Part shown: one piece after another, positions 45,675-56,794 of the stretch
How positions within the stretch are numbered: position 1 is the first letter of the stretch
How the letters are laid out: each line of letters opens with the position of its first letter
Assembly: GCA_029891385.1 (NCBI GenBank)
Contig: CM057228.1
Coordinates: forward strand, 71,191,523 to 71,255,522
Direction of reading: 5' to 3'
DNA from: Erythroxylum novogranatense
Taxonomy: Eukaryota; Streptophyta; Magnoliopsida; Malpighiales; Erythroxylaceae
DNA: 64,000 nucleotides
Position numbers and translations under genes: made by a program
Notes under the pieces: generated by a model
Databases searched by the model: none
What the model was told of the DNA's origin: nothing
The model's input: the letters and a program-made list of their open reading frames with translations, nothing else

Positions 45675-45915
45675 TGAATGGAAAACTGCTTTTAAAACAA
45701 AACATGGTTTATATAAGTGGCTTGTGATGCCTTTTGGCTTAACTAATGCTCTTAGTACATTTATGCGTTTGATGAATCATGTTTTGAGGTCATTTATTGG
45801 TAAGTTTGTTGTGGTATATTTTGATGACATATTGATGATACAAGAAGCCATGGCAATGGAGATCAAGGTGCAACACGCCAAGACAAGCTTACTTTGCCAA
45901 GTGGACCTATTATAA
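45661..45915 (+). pseudogene. RT palm fragment of F fused to its LTR
   Basis: [34 protein letters not shown], then [12 protein letters not shown], after which the frame passes straight into the LTR at 45836. The catalytic YFDD is kept, but fingers, thumb, RNase H, integrase and polypurine tract are absent. The junction shares TGAT between the RT codons after DDIL and the LTR start, pointing to a microhomology deletion. Confidence 0.85.
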
Positions 45916-46747
45916 GACAACGTGCACCAAGGCTTAAACAAGCACTTCAAGGGTTTGTTCAAAGTCACATTACATCTCACCTTGATGATAAGACCGAACC
46001 ATCCGTGGAGAATTCAAATGGAGTAGTCAAGCTTGTGACTCTTCTAGAGAGAGCATGTGGAGGGGCTAATACTTAGCCAAATTTCAAGACAAGTTCAATT
46101 ATTCTTATGGAGTTATTTTAGTACATTGGCCTTGTTATTTATCCTTTGTTTATTAGGCCCAAAGAGACTTGTTATGGGCTAGGTATTTATTAGCATTTGC
46201 CTTAGTTTATTTAAAACTAGTTTTGGACAACCAAGTGTGTGGGCCTAAGTAGAGTAATCCATTAGGCCCATCCACCTCCCTTAGGTTTATTTAAGTTATT
46301 TTGATCTTATTTAAGTTAGTTTAGCCCAATCCTAAGTGGAATAGGATCAGATTGCATTATTGGGCTATAAACTCCTAAACTAGTTAGGATTAGGCTTGTT
46401 TTAGCATTAAAGGGTCTTGTAACCTATTCCTTTTAGGTTTAGGTCGTGGGCAAGGGTATAAATACCTTATTTTATCCTTGTAAACATTAGAATTTTTGGT
46501 TTATTAACGAAATTGAGAGTTCTCTTCAAGTAAGGTGTGTTCTTCTTATTGTTACTTCAAGGATTGCATCACTTATCAAGGTAATCACTTGTGGCGTGTT
46601 CAATTCTTCAATTTTCTTTGGGTTTGGGTCTCAATTCCGTATAATTGGGGTTTGAACTAGCATGTTCTTAGCATAGAAAGATTGGGGTTTTGATTCAATA
46701 GGATTAGGGGGTTTCAAGAACCTTGTTTTCTTGAGGTTTCTGTATCA
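45836..46747 (+). repeat. 3' LTR of F
   Basis: 912 bp, very similar to 42961-43867, with an intact TATAAATA. Followed by CAAGT. Confidence 0.92.
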
Positions 46748-47068
46748 CAAGTATTCTCAAAGCATACAAAGAAAGCAAGAAAGCTCTCAATATTATTTCT
46801 GAATCAAAGACCTCTTTCAAAGTACATAGAGGGTGCCTATTTATGGGGAAAACTTCTTAACTTAATGTCCTAAAGAAGATACTAAATAAAAGGAAACAAA
46901 TCAATCCCTAAAAGAAAACAAAATAAACTTATAAAGGTGTTGACTAGATCACCTTATTTAGAGGAAACAAAAAAGAAAACTAAATAAAATGTGATCTCAG
47001 CATGTTGGACCATAGGGATCACGTCCATATCCTTATTTTTAAGTGGCACATGCTTGTCACATGGTACT

Positions 47069-47674
47069 TTAAGTGAGTTCAAGGAATAAGACAATGCCTC
47101 TTGGACCTTTATGAGATGAAATCTGACTCAACAATATGGGCTCTATCTCTTGAAGGTCTTGGATTAAACAATTCAATGCTTGCTTCATTGCTTTGGCCCT
47201 AGCTCTTGTCATTGGGCCTCTAACATCTTGTAATGGATCTTTAGGAACATTAGACTTGAATGTTGGGCCTTTGATATGGGAATTTCGTTCATCCCCTTGC
47301 CTTGAATATTTAGACTTCAAATCTGATCCAATTTCAGCTCCTAAGCCTCCTTTTGCAATCTCATGTCCATGCAAGTCACGTCCTAGGCTTCCTTCAGGCG
47401 AATCACGCCATGAATGCTTCTCTTCTTGTCTTTCACTTACCCATGGTTCTTCATCATTCCCTCCCTCCTCGAAAAGATTCGTCCTCGAATCTGCAACATC
47501 AAAGAGGGATAAATCAGATACATTGAATGTAGCACTCACATTACCATAGGAGCTAGGCAGATCAATTTTATAAGCATTATCATTAATCCTTTCTAAAACT
47601 TGAAAAGGGCCATCTCCTCTTGGTTGTAGCTTAGATTTCCTTTGTTCTAGAAACCTCTCCTTTCTCAAGTGCAC
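47069..47674 (-). CDS. Integrase C-terminus of D with LTR-encoded tail
   Basis: Open for 201 codons. HLRKERFLEQRKSKLQPRGD and GPFQVLERINDNAYKIDLP are the integrase C-terminal domain, followed by ATFNVSDLSLFD and DSRTNLFEEGGND at the polypurine tract. From about residue 74 the protein is encoded by the LTR. It includes a charged spacer and GPMTRARAKAMKQAL, and stops after a deletion-shortened end. No typical chromodomain is seen. The long tail (over 120 residues) is a CRM-like trait. Confidence 0.85.
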   Translation of the reverse strand: MHLRKERFLEQRKSKLQPRGDGPFQVLERINDNAYKIDLPSSYGNVSATFNVSDLSLFDVADSRTNLFEEGGNDEEPWVSERQEEKHSWRDSPEGSLGRDLHGHEIAKGGLGAEIGSDLKSKYSRQGDERNSHIKGPTFKSNVPKDPLQDVRGPMTRARAKAMKQALNCLIQDLQEIEPILLSQISSHKGPRGIVLFLELT

Positions 47675-47819
47675 CCAAACCCAATCACCAGGTTCAAATA
47701 TGACACGCCTTCAGCTTTTATTAGCTTGCTTTGCATATTGTTCATTTCTCCTCTCAATGTTGGCTCTAACTTTAGCATGCAACTCCTGTACAAATTTAGC
47801 TTTTTTCATACCGTCAAAG

Positions 47820-48470
47820 TTAGTAAACCTCATTAGAAGGCAATGGAAGAATTTCCAAAGGAGTCAAAGGATTAAACCCATAAACAATCTCAAAGGGAGA
47901 AAATTGAGTAGAGGAATGAAGAGCACGATTATAAGCAAACTCAATGTGTGGGAGACACTTTTCCCAATTCTTCAAGTTCTTTTGGATGATCGCACGTAAC
48001 AATGTTGTCAAAGTTCTATTTACCACTTCAGTTTGACCATCCGTTTGAGGATGTGCAGCAGTAGAAAACAAGAGTTTAGTGCCAAGTTTATTCCATAGAG
48101 TTCTCCAAAAGTGACTAAGAAATTTTACATCTCTATCACTCACAATAGTCTTTGGCAACCCATGCAATCTTACAACCTCTTTAAAGAACAAATCAGCAAC
48201 ATGAACAAAGATCATTGGTTTTAGAACAAGCAATAAAGTGAGCCATCTTGCTAAATCGATCAACCACCACAAAGATACTATCATTTCCACTAGATGATCT
48301 AGGCAATCCAAGCACAAAGTCCATAGATATATCAACCCAAGGATGAGAGGGACGGGTAATGGAGAATATAAACCATGTGATTGTACCTTAGATTTTGCAT
48401 GCCTACAAGTAATACATTTAGCACAAATAGAAACAACATCCTTTCTCATGTTAGCCAATAAAATGTTCAT
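47820..48470 (-). pseudogene. Integrase core of D, internally frameshifted
   Basis: [20 protein letters not shown] is the end of the zinc domain. After PLPVP the frame is wrong for about 45 residues (the region with the first core Asp), then returns at [54 protein letters not shown] and [20 protein letters not shown] follow. It is separated from the upstream part by one indel near 48455 and from the C-terminus by a small gap near 47700-47820. Confidence 0.85.
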
Positions 48471-49386
48471 GCAAAAGAGCTAAAGTTTTCTCAACACCAA
48501 AGTGGCCCATCAATCCACCTCCATGTGTCTCTAACAAGTAATTCACGATAGAGCAAGATGGAATGCAAAGTTTATCCTTTTTGAATAGAAATCCATCAAA
48601 TCTATAGAAATTATCATTACCATGTTTTTCACAAGATTTCCAAATTTTTGCAAAGTCACAATCAGATTCATACATGCCTTTCAACATCCCAAAACCAAGT
48701 AATCTAGCATGCATAGAGCTAAGAAGAGAGTATCTCCTAGAAAGAGCATCAGCCACAATGTTTTCTTTCCCTTGTTTATGTTTAATAACGTAAGGAAAAG
48801 TTTCAATAAATTCCAACCACCTAGCATGTCTCTTGTTCAATTTACCTTGGGACTTTAGAAATTTCAAACTTTCATGATCAAAACGAATGATAAATTCTTT
48901 TAGCCACAAGTAATGTTGCCAAGTCTCTAAAGACCTTTTTAAAGCATACAACTCTTTATCATAAGTGGAGTAATTCAAAGCAGCACCACTTAGTTTTTCA
49001 CTAAAATAAGCAATGGGTTTAGAATCTTGCATTAAAACAGCACCAATGCCTATTCCAGAAGCATCACATTCAACCTCAAAAACTTTAGAAAAATCAGGAA
49101 GAATAAGAAGAGGAGCATTGGTCAATTTTTCTTTCAAGGTATTAAAAGCAACCTCTTGTGAATCATCCCATTTAAAAATCACATTCTTTTTTACCAATTC
49201 ATTCAAAGGGCTGCAATAGTAGAAATCCTTCACAAATCTCCGATAGAAGCTAGCCAAGCCATGGAAGCTTCGAACCTCATTCGCATTCTTGGGAGTTGGC
49301 CATTCTCTAATTGCTTTCACTTTCTCTTCATCAACTTGAAGTCCTTTAGCACCTACAATAAAACCAAGAAACACAACAGTATCCAT
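48451..49386 (-). CDS. RT thumb, RNase H and integrase zinc domain of D
   Basis: 311 codons. RT end: [39 protein letters not shown] short garble at YYCSPLNEL leads into RNase [19 protein letters not shown] with Asp, [20 protein letters not shown] with Glu. [20 protein letters not shown] has Phe-Asp where TDH is usual. [11 protein letters not shown] and the integrase HHCC start ([17 protein letters not shown]) close the frame. An indel near 48455 ends it. Confidence 0.87.
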   Translation of the reverse strand: MDTVVFLGFIVGAKGLQVDEEKVKAIREWPTPKNANEVRSFHGLASFYRRFVKDFYYCSPLNELVKKNVIFKWDDSQEVAFNTLKEKLTNAPLLILPDFSKVFEVECDASGIGIGAVLMQDSKPIAYFSEKLSGAALNYSTYDKELYALKRSLETWQHYLWLKEFIIRFDHESLKFLKSQGKLNKRHARWLEFIETFPYVIKHKQGKENIVADALSRRYSLLSSMHARLLGFGMLKGMYESDCDFAKIWKSCEKHGNDNFYRFDGFLFKKDKLCIPSCSIVNYLLETHGGGLMGHFGVEKTLALLHEHFIG

Positions 49387-49987
49387 GCAAAAGGAACATT
49401 TTCTAAATTGGCGTAAAGCTTATTTTCTCTTAAAAGTTCAAACACATCATTCAAGTGTTTCACATGTTCGTCTAAACTCCTAGAATACACTAGAATATCA
49501 TCAAAATAGACGACCACATACTTTCCAATAAAAGGACGAAACACATGATTCATCAAACTCATGAAAGTACTAGGTGCATTAGTCAAGCCAAAAGGCATAA
49601 CTAACCACTCATACAACCCAAACTTAGTTTTGAAAGCAGTTTTCTACTCATCACCCTTTTTCATGCGAATTTGATGATACCCACTTCTAAGATCAATTTT
49701 AGAAAATATACAAGCACCATGCAACTCATCAAGCATATCATCTAAACGAGGGATAGGGTAACGATATTTCATCGTGATTTTATTGATGGCTCTACAACAA
49801 CACACATTCTCCATTTGCCATCTTTCTTAGGAACAAGTATAATCGGCACAAGACACGGCTCAAGCTTTCTCTCAAAAGCCCTTTTCATAAGCTCTTCAAC
49901 TTGTCTTTGGATCTCCTTAGTTTCTTCCGGATTGGCTCTATACGCAGCCTATTCAAATTGAAGCTCGGGAAGGAAGTCTATACTGAC
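49353..49987 (-). pseudogene. Reverse transcriptase of D, fingers and palm, broken
   Basis: The last part (49616-49353) is open with [20 protein letters not shown] and [11 protein letters not shown]. Upstream, toward 49987, fragments [10 protein letters not shown] and RQVEELMKRAFE are visible but stops and indels interrupt them. The thumb start [16 protein letters not shown] shows another indel near 49380. No functional RT can come from it. Confidence 0.8.
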
Positions 49988-50248
49988 TCAATGCCTCTCA
50001 AAGGGGCAATCCATCAGGAATGTCCTTCGAAATAAGTCGTTGAAGTCCTGCAACAAAGACAAAACACTAGACGGCAAAGATGGATCAAGCTCATTAATAG
50101 TTAAGAAAACATCTTTATATAAAAGTATATAAGATTCTTCACATTTTAAAGCTCTCTTGATCTCACTTTTTCCAACAAATAAAGTCACTCTCTTTTCTTC
50201 ATTTTTTTTCATTCGTTTTACTTTCTCTCCCTTTTTCTTTCTTTTCAA
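49988..50248 (-). pseudogene. K/E linker and RT leader of D
   Basis: Lys/Glu-rich start, then VTLFVGKSEIKRALKCEESY and YKDVFLTINELDPSLPSSVL, LLQDFNDLF: the segment that leads from protease to RT in all families here. It frameshifts at the conserved LPxGLPP site. Confidence 0.75.
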
Positions 50249-50654
50249 CGTCTCTCTCTTTCTTTTCTTTTGCTTTCAATTTGCATTCTTTCTCAATCCT
50301 CACTTGATCCTCATAAGCTTGAATGGGCCTAAGAGATTTCAACACTATATTTTTACCATGAAAAGGAAAAGAATAACAATTTTTATATCCATCATGCCTA
50401 ACTTTTCTATCAAATTGCCATGGCCTACCAAGCAAAACATGTCCAGCATACATTGGCACAACATCGCATAAAATCTCATCATGATACTTACCAACAGAAA
50501 ATGCAACCATCACTTGTTTGGTGACTTTCACCTCACCACAATCATTTAACCATTGCAATTTATATGGTCTAGGATGTTTCAAAATAGGCAAATTAAGCTT
50601 GTCAACGAGTAAAGTACTAGCAACATTGGTACAACTTCCACCATCTATGATCAT
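50199..50654 (-). CDS. Retropepsin of D
   Basis: Open for 151 codons. [20 protein letters not shown] holds the catalytic Asp in the IIDGGSC form shared by all CRM-like families here. HPRPYKLQWLNDCGEVKVTK, FSVGKYHDEILCDVVPMYAG and VLLGRPWQFDRKVRHDGYKN follow, then the Lys/Glu linker. The upstream bridge from Gag (50655-50774) is out of frame. Confidence 0.83.
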   Translation of the reverse strand: MIIDGGSCTNVASTLLVDKLNLPILKHPRPYKLQWLNDCGEVKVTKQVMVAFSVGKYHDEILCDVVPMYAGHVLLGRPWQFDRKVRHDGYKNCYSFPFHGKNIVLKSLRPIQAYEDQVRIEKECKLKAKEKKERDVEKKEKGRESKTNEKK

Positions 50655-50774
50655 GCTACAAACTTTACCATTAATGAGACACCTTGTATGAAAGATGTGT
50701 TCACGTTGCTCTTCATCAAGATCTTCTTTGGTTGGATATTAAGAGCACGCTTAGCCACAAGTGCTCCACCAACC

Positions 50775-51854
50775 TCAAAGATCACAATCAACATCGGAAG
50801 CATCCGTCAATGGAGCCACATCATCATAGTCATCATCGTCACTACTTTCACTAGCAACATCACCATTCTCAAGTAAAATCATAGTTCTTTTGTTAGGGCA
50901 TTGAGAAGCAATATGACCAAAACCTTGACATTTAAAGCACTTAACTTTATAAGAAGGATTAGAAGAAGAAGAGGGTTTAGAGTCATTTTTACCCTTGGGA
51001 TTTGGAGTAGAGAATTTAGGCTTACTTTCCTCTTTTGGCTTGATGTCTCCTTTGGATTTGAATAAAGTTTTGGACTCCTTCAAGGTTTTCTTCCAAGAAC
51101 TCGACCCAGCACCATTTTGGATCTTTAATTGCTTTTCTACCATAATGGCCTTATGTAACAACTCATCCATGTCAAAAAAATTTTGCATTTCTACAATGGA
51201 AGCAATTTTAGGGCGCAAACCATCAAGAAATCTTCTCATGGTAGCTTCCATGTCTTCCTCAACATTGGCCCTAATCATGATGATCTCCATCTCTTGGTGG
51301 TACTCTTCAACACTCATAGATCCTTGCCTCAATCTTTATAGTCGCTTGAACAAGTCTCGATAGTAATGACTTGGAACAAAGCGCTTTCTCATGATGGCTT
51401 TCATTTCTTACCATGTGCGGATTGGTGTTTCAAGATTTCGTCTTCTATTTATTTGCAATTGATCCCACCAAATACTAGCATAGTCACACAATTCAACGGC
51501 ATCAAGTTTTATCTTTTTCTCTTCACTATATGTATGACACTCAAATACATGTTCAATTTTCCTCTCCCTCTCTAAATATAATTCAGGATCATTTTTCCGG
51601 TGAAAGGAAGGGATTTTCAGTTTTATGTTATCAAGTTCATTACGAGAAGAAGCTTGTCTACCTCTCCTAATGTTGGGGCCTTCATCATTGGATTGCACAT
51701 CTTCATCTTCTCCATAGAACACTCTTCTAGGACCTTTGGAGTTTGACATGGATTGGATGTCATCCAACCTAGCATTCAACCTCTGGAATTGGTCTTGCAC
51801 AGCCTTCATAAAGACTTTAAGATCTTGCTCAGCTAATTCATCTTCTTGAGACAT
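50775..51854 (-). pseudogene. Gag of element D with two in-frame stops
   Basis: ATG at 51854 (MSQEDELAEQDLKVFMKAVQ). Core: KLKIPSFHRKNDPELYLERE, ASIWWDQLQINRRRN. TAA after PIRTW (near 51407) and TAA after FKRL (near 51336) interrupt one continuous frame. The C-terminal part has GSMSVEEYHQEMEIIMIRAN, a Ser/Lys-rich stretch and an intact CCHC knuckle (CFKCQGFGHIASQC), then an acidic tail. Apart from the stops it is the most complete Gag with a normal knuckle. Confidence 0.87.
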
Positions 51855-52836
51855 ATTTATGAATTGTAAAATGTTAGTGAACAACAAAAAACAATATGGA
51901 CCTTACCACTCTCCCTCACGTGTATACACTCAATGGAAGTCAAACAACTCGTGTTTCACACAAAAATTGGCTTTTTCTATAATGTAAACACTCTTGCCTT
52001 TTACCACTCAACTTGCTTTTTTTATAGTATTCTTATTCGAAACAAGACACAATCAAATAGAAGCAATCAAACCAAGTGACAACTAAGATTAGAATCCTAA
52101 GATAAAATTCTCAAAGAATCCAAAAGGGAAAATAGAGTGTGAAAAAAATAGTATAAGGAATGAATTAAGGAAGTGATTACCTTGGAAAGTCAAACTTGAA
52201 GCTAAAGAAAGATTAATAAGGCAACAAAAGAAATAGGAAACGAAAAGCAAAATAGGAAAGTAACTGACATAAGGAAGTGAAGCAAATAGGAAAGCAAGCA
52301 AGTTCTAAGCAATACAAGATAGGAAAGTGAAGCAAATAGGAAAGTAATATAGCAAGTTCCAAGCAATACAATATAGGAAAGTACTTGCAATTAGGAAAGT
52401 ATCAAACTTGGACTCCACTTCTCTAAAACTTGCATCACACACTCTGATTGTTTTCTTTTTTTTCTCTCTTTTTTTTGTCGATTTTTTCTCTCTTTTTTGA
52501 CGAATTTCTTTTTTTCACTTCTACTTTTTTTCTCTTTTTTTCGACAAATTTCTCTTTTTTCTCTTTTTTTTACTTCTACTTTTTTTTTCAGAAGCTGGAT
52601 GCTCTCAATTTAGATTTTGTGTAACTTGCTCTAGAAAGCTTGGATTTGAGTGATCCGAAAACGAAAATAAAGAAGAGATTTTGAACTTGAAGAAATTCCT
52701 ATTATGCTGCCAAAAACTCAAGCAAAAAAGTACACGAACTAGTGGACGCAAAAAATGGACAGAAATGAATAACGAAAAAGAAACAACAAAAAGATAGTTA
52801 TTTGAAATCTAGCAACCAAAGCGCTCTGATACCAAA
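51855..52836 (-). other. Leader of D with conserved block, T-rich tract and primer site
   Basis: No gene. A variant of the leader block (TATACACGTGAGGGAGAG) lies at about 51908-51925. CACTCTTGCCTTTTACCACT near 51989 is the reversed AAAGGCAAGAGTG word. T-rich tract with TCTCTTTTTT at 52448-52590. Primer site GCTCTGATACCA at 52823-52834, two bases from the LTR. Confidence 0.75.
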
Positions 52837-53881
52837 TGATGGCAGACCCAATAGGAACTTGTCCTAGAAAACCTTCAACAAAATGGAACTATGCCCGGGA
52901 GTAGATAGAATCAAGCAAACACACGGAATCACAAGAAACAAAATTGAAAAGATAGAAACAGATCACAAAGAAAATGGGAGGTGAGAAGAATGTTGATCGA
53001 TGAAAAGAACCCTAAAAGAACTTGTCTCTTAGAACTCTAGCAAGAATGTTGGTCAATGGAAAGAACCCTAAGAGAACTTGTCTCTTAGAACTCTAACCTT
53101 AGGACGCCACAAAGGAAAACCACTCCTTTGATAAGTCAAGTATTCTCAAAGAATACAAAGAAAGCAAGAAAGCTCTCAATATTATTTCTGAATCAAAGAC
53201 CTCTTTCAAAGTACATAGAGGGTGCCTATTTATAGGGAAAACTTCCTAACTTAATGTCCTAAAGAAGATACTAAATAAAAGGAAACAAATCAATCCCTAA
53301 AAGGAAACGAAATAAACTTATAAAGGTGTTGACTAGATCACCTTATTTAGAGGAAACTAAATAAAATGTGATCTCAACATGTTGGACCATAGGGATCACG
53401 TCCATATCCTTATTTTTAAGTGGCACATGCTTGTCACATGTTACTTTAAGTGAGTTCTCCCAATTGGACTCCATGTGGGCCTTTGGACACTTTTTGTTGG
53501 GCTTCAAGGAATAAGACAATGCCTCTTGGACCTTTATGAGATGAAATCTGACTCAACAATATGGGCTCTATCTCTTGAAGGTCTTGGATTAAACAATTCA
53601 ATGCTTGCTTCATTGCTTTGGCCCTAGCTCTTGTCATTGGGCCTCTAACATCTTGTAATGGATCTTTAGGAACATTAGACTTGAATGTTGGGCCTTTGAT
53701 ATGGGAATTTCGTTCATCCCCTTGCCTTGAATATTTAGACTTCAAATCTGATCCAATTTCAGCTCCTAAGCCTCCTTTTCCAAGCTCATGTCCATGCAAG
53801 TCACGTCCTAGGCTTCCTTCAGGCGAATCACGCCATGAATGCTTCTCTTCTTGTCTTTCACATGCCCATGGTTCTTCATCA
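52837..53881 (-). repeat. 5' LTR of D
   Basis: 1045 bp, TGATGGCAGACC to CTTCATCA, followed by the ATGGT duplication. The open tail frame (GPMTRARAKAMKQAL) is longer than in the 3' LTR. Confidence 0.93.
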
Positions 53882-54489
53882 ATGGTAGTGATGGGGAGTT
53901 GCCTATGGAGGGTGGATTGATGGTGACTAGGCGTGCTTTGAGTGCACAATATAAAGAAGACCAAGATGGGGTGAGACTCCAACGAGAAAATATCTTTCAT
54001 ACTAGATGCTTAGTTAGTGGGAAAGTGTGTAGTGTGATTGTTGATGGGGGTAGCTGTGTGAATGTGGCTAGTACATTATTTGTTGATAAATTGGGGCTAG
54101 AAACCACTAAACATCACAGACCTTACAAATTACAGTGGCTTAATAATAGTGGGGAAGTGAGAGTCCAAAGACAAGTGAGGGTGCCATTTACTATTGGGAA
54201 GTATAGTGATGAAGTTACATGTGATGTGGTTCCAATGCAAGCTAGTCATATGTTGTTGGGTAGACCATGGCAATGGGATAGAAGAGTAATGCATGATGGG
54301 TATTTAAATAGGTGTGTAGTGGAGAAAGAAGGCAAAAGGTATACACTTTTACCTTTGACACCAAAACAAATTTTTGAAGACCAAATGCAACTTGAAAAAT
54401 CCTATGATGAATTTGCACAAAAAGAGGCTGAGAGAAAAAGAAAAGAAAATGAGAAAAGAAAGAGAAAAGAAAGAGAAAAAGGAGAGTGA
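53882..54489 (+). pseudogene. Retropepsin of element C
   Basis: Continues element C after D. LMVTRRALSAQYKEDQDGVR, VCSVIVDGGSCVNVASTLFV (catalytic Asp, VDGGSC form), HHRPYKLQWLNNSGEVRVQR, FTIGKYSDEVTCDVVPMQAS, MLLGRPWQWDRRVMHDGYLN, then an Arg/Lys/Glu repeat. In this AGAAAA-rich tract the frame ends at TGA, and RT continues one frame over, consistent with slippage. Confidence 0.85.
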
Positions 54490-55666
54490 GAGAAAAACAG
54501 AACGCAAATCTGAAGAGAAAAAGAATAAAGATAATTCAGCCAATGAGAGAAAAGAAGACAGAAATGAGAAAAAAGAAGAAAGAAAAGTGAATTTCTATGC
54601 AAAAGTGAGGGATGTGAAGAGAGCTTTGATGATAAACATGCCAATGTTTGTACTTTTGTACAAAGAGGCTTCTTTTTCAACTAACGATCTTGACCCTACT
54701 TTGCCTAGTGTTGTGATTGATGTTTTGCAGGAATATAGTGATGTCTTTCCCGATGATCTACCTCAAGGTTTACCACCTTTGCGAGGAATTGAACATCAAA
54801 TCGATCTCATTCCTGGGGCTGCCATACCAAATAGACCAGCCTATCGAAGCAATCCTTCGGAGACTAAGGAATTGCAAAAGCAAGTGGAAGAACTTTTGGA
54901 GAAGGGACACATAAGAGAGAGCTTAAGCCCCTGTGCAGTACCCGTTTTGTTGGTACCAAAGAAGGATGGAAGTTGGCGTATGTGTGTGGATTGCAGAGCT
55001 GTCAACAAAATAACGGTAAAATATCGACATCCTATACCTCGACTTGATGATATGTTGGATGAGTTACATGGCGCATGCATTTTTTCTAAAATTGACTTGA
55101 AGAGCGGTTATCACCAAATTAAAATGAAACCGGGTGATGAATGGAAAACTGCCTTTAAAACTAAACATGGATTGTATGAGTGGTTGGTAATGCCATTTGG
55201 CTTAACTAATGCACCAAGTACCTTTATGCGCTTAATGAACCATGTTTTACGAGAATTTATTGGCAAGTTTGTAGTTGTCTATTTTGATGACATTCTAGTG
55301 TATAGCAAATCTATTGAAAAACATGTCATTCATTTAAAATGTGTGTTTGATGTGTTGCGCAAATTTCAATTGTATGCTAACATGAAGAAATATACATTTT
55401 GCATTGATCGCATCATTTTCTTGGGATATGTGGTGAGTGCAAAAGGAATTGAAGTAGATAGCGAAAAGGTAAAGGCTATACATGAATGGCCGAAACCTAA
55501 GAATGTTAAAGAGGTAAGGAGTTTTCATGGTTTGGCAAGTTTCTATAGGAGATTTGTCAAAGATTTTAGTGCAATTGCTGCCCCATTGACTGAAATCATG
55601 AAAAAAGATAAAGGGTTTTATGTGGGGAAAAGAGCAAGAGCATGCATTTGCATTATTAAAGGATAA
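54374..55666 (+). CDS. Reverse transcriptase of element C
   Basis: The meaningful frame begins in the K/E linker near 54490. Leader [40 protein letters not shown], then [113 protein letters not shown]. The thumb runs to [20 protein letters not shown]. All RT motifs are intact, the best RT in the window. An indel near 55615 (KGFYVGK) ends the frame and RNase H follows in another frame. Confidence 0.9.
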   Translation: MKTKCNLKNPMMNLHKKRLREKEKKMRKEREKKEKKESERKTERKSEEKKNKDNSANERKEDRNEKKEERKVNFYAKVRDVKRALMINMPMFVLLYKEASFSTNDLDPTLPSVVIDVLQEYSDVFPDDLPQGLPPLRGIEHQIDLIPGAAIPNRPAYRSNPSETKELQKQVEELLEKGHIRESLSPCAVPVLLVPKKDGSWRMCVDCRAVNKITVKYRHPIPRLDDMLDELHGACIFSKIDLKSGYHQIKMKPGDEWKTAFKTKHGLYEWLVMPFGLTNAPSTFMRLMNHVLREFIGKFVVVYFDDILVYSKSIEKHVIHLKCVFDVLRKFQLYANMKKYTFCIDRIIFLGYVVSAKGIEVDSEKVKAIHEWPKPKNVKEVRSFHGLASFYRRFVKDFSAIAAPLTEIMKKDKGFYVGKRARACICIIKG

Positions 55667-56771
55667 GTTAAGTAATGCACCATTGTTGAGGCTGCCTAAT
55701 TTTGAATTAACTTTTGAAATCGAATGTGATGCTTCCGAGATTAGTATAGGTGCTGTTTTGATGCAGGAAAAAAGGCCAGTTGCTTATTTTAGTGAGAAAC
55801 TAAATGGAGCACAACTCAACTACTCAACTTATGACAAAGAGCTATATGCGTTGGTGAGGACATTAGAGACATGGCAACATTATCTGCTGCCTAAAGAATT
55901 TTTAATTCACACCGACCATGAATCATTGCGCCATCTGAAGGGGCAAAGCAAGTTGAATAAGCGACATGTGAAATGGGTGGAATTCATTGAATCCTTCCCA
56001 TATGTGATACAATACAAGCAAGGAAAAGGGAATGTTGTAGCTGATGCACTCTCTAGAAGGTATTCTTTGATTTCAACTCTTTCTTCTAAGTTGTTGGGAT
56101 TTGAGCACATGAAAGAATTGTATGCACATGACGCTGATTTTTCAAATGTGTTTCTTGCTTGTGAACATGCTGCATTCAATGATTTTTATAGGCATGAAGG
56201 ATTTCTATTTAAGAAAGGGAAATTATGTGTGCCTAATAGTTCAATTCGAGAATTACTTGTTCGTGAAGCACATAGTGGGGGGCTCATGGGACATTTTGGT
56301 ATAGACAAGACATTGAGTATGTTGCATGAGCATTTCTTTTGGCCAAATATGCGCAAAGACGTTGAGAAAATCTGTTCACGTTGCATATCATGTAGGCAAG
56401 CTAAGTCTAGAGTTCAACCACATGGGTTATACATGCCATTACCTGTTCCTACTCATCCTTGGGTTGATATTTCTATGGACTTTGTTTTGGGGTTACCAAG
56501 GACTAAGAAAGGACGAGATTCAGTTTTTGTTGTAGTGGGTCGTTTTTCTAAAATGGCTCATTTTGTTCCATGTCATAAAACTGATGATGCATCTCACATT
56601 GCCGATTTGTTTTTCCGCGAGGTAGTAAGTTTGCATGGAATTCCTAAGACTATTGTATCTGACCGAGATGTTAAGTTTCTTAGTCATTTTTGGTGTGTAC
56701 TTTGGTCTAAACTGGGATTGTTGTTGTTTTCTACTTCATCACACCTCAAACCGATGGTCGGACTGAAGTAG
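55620..56771 (+). CDS. RNase H and integrase N-terminal and core region of element C
   Basis: 383 codons. RNase [72 protein letters not shown]. Integrase: [20 protein letters not shown] and [14 protein letters not shown] (HHCC), then [20 protein letters not shown] with the first Asp. [12 protein letters not shown] has Gly where Asp is usual, and [13 protein letters not shown] carries the second Asp. Near 56725-56750 small losses remove a few residues (LGTKL region) and shift the frame just before the HPQTDGQTE motif. Confidence 0.88.
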   Translation: MWGKEQEHAFALLKDKLSNAPLLRLPNFELTFEIECDASEISIGAVLMQEKRPVAYFSEKLNGAQLNYSTYDKELYALVRTLETWQHYLLPKEFLIHTDHESLRHLKGQSKLNKRHVKWVEFIESFPYVIQYKQGKGNVVADALSRRYSLISTLSSKLLGFEHMKELYAHDADFSNVFLACEHAAFNDFYRHEGFLFKKGKLCVPNSSIRELLVREAHSGGLMGHFGIDKTLSMLHEHFFWPNMRKDVEKICSRCISCRQAKSRVQPHGLYMPLPVPTHPWVDISMDFVLGLPRTKKGRDSVFVVVGRFSKMAHFVPCHKTDDASHIADLFFREVVSLHGIPKTIVSDRDVKFLSHFWCVLWSKLGLLLFSTSSHLKPMVGLK

Positions 56772-56794
56772 TAAACAGGACTCTTGGTACCTTA

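Larger units (their letters stand above)
42961..46747 (+). mobile_element. Element F: short CRM-like deletion derivative
   Basis: LTRs 42961-43867 (907 bp) and 45836-46747 (912 bp), TGATACAAGAAG to GTATCA. Flanks CATGT (42956-42960) and CAAGT (46748-46752) are a target duplication with one mismatch; the uninterrupted LTR D reads CAAGT. The interior has only primer site, leader, part of Gag and an RT scrap. No polypurine tract remains. Confidence 0.92.
42656..47456 (-). repeat. 3' LTR of D, interrupted by element F
   Basis: Two parts, 42656-42960 and 46748-47456, rejoin to match 52837-53881. A deletion of about 46 bp near 47086 shortens the integrase tail. The polypurine complement TTCCCTCCCTCCTC adjoins at 47457-47470. 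Confidence 0.9.
42656..53881 (-). mobile_element. Element D: near full-length CRM-like retrotransposon, reverse strand, holds F
   Basis: LTRs 42656-47456 (containing F) and 52837-53881, with perfect target duplication ATGGT (42651-42655 and 53882-53886). The interior 47457-52836 holds polypurine tract, integrase, RNase H, RT, protease, Gag, leader and primer site. All domains are recognisable, but stops and frameshifts occur in nearly each one. Inserted at the Gag-protease junction of C. A solo LTR of the same family is at 9509-10562. Confidence 0.93.

Noticed and set aside
54420..54500. Programmed frameshift between protease and RT in element C
   Set aside because: Other families read through the same linker in one frame, and the AGAAAA tract is slippage-prone, so a plain indel is simpler.
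54402..54680. Reverse-strand 92-codon Phe/Ser/Leu frame opposite the protease-RT linker
   Set aside because: Antisense shadow of the Lys/Glu-rich linker in element C.
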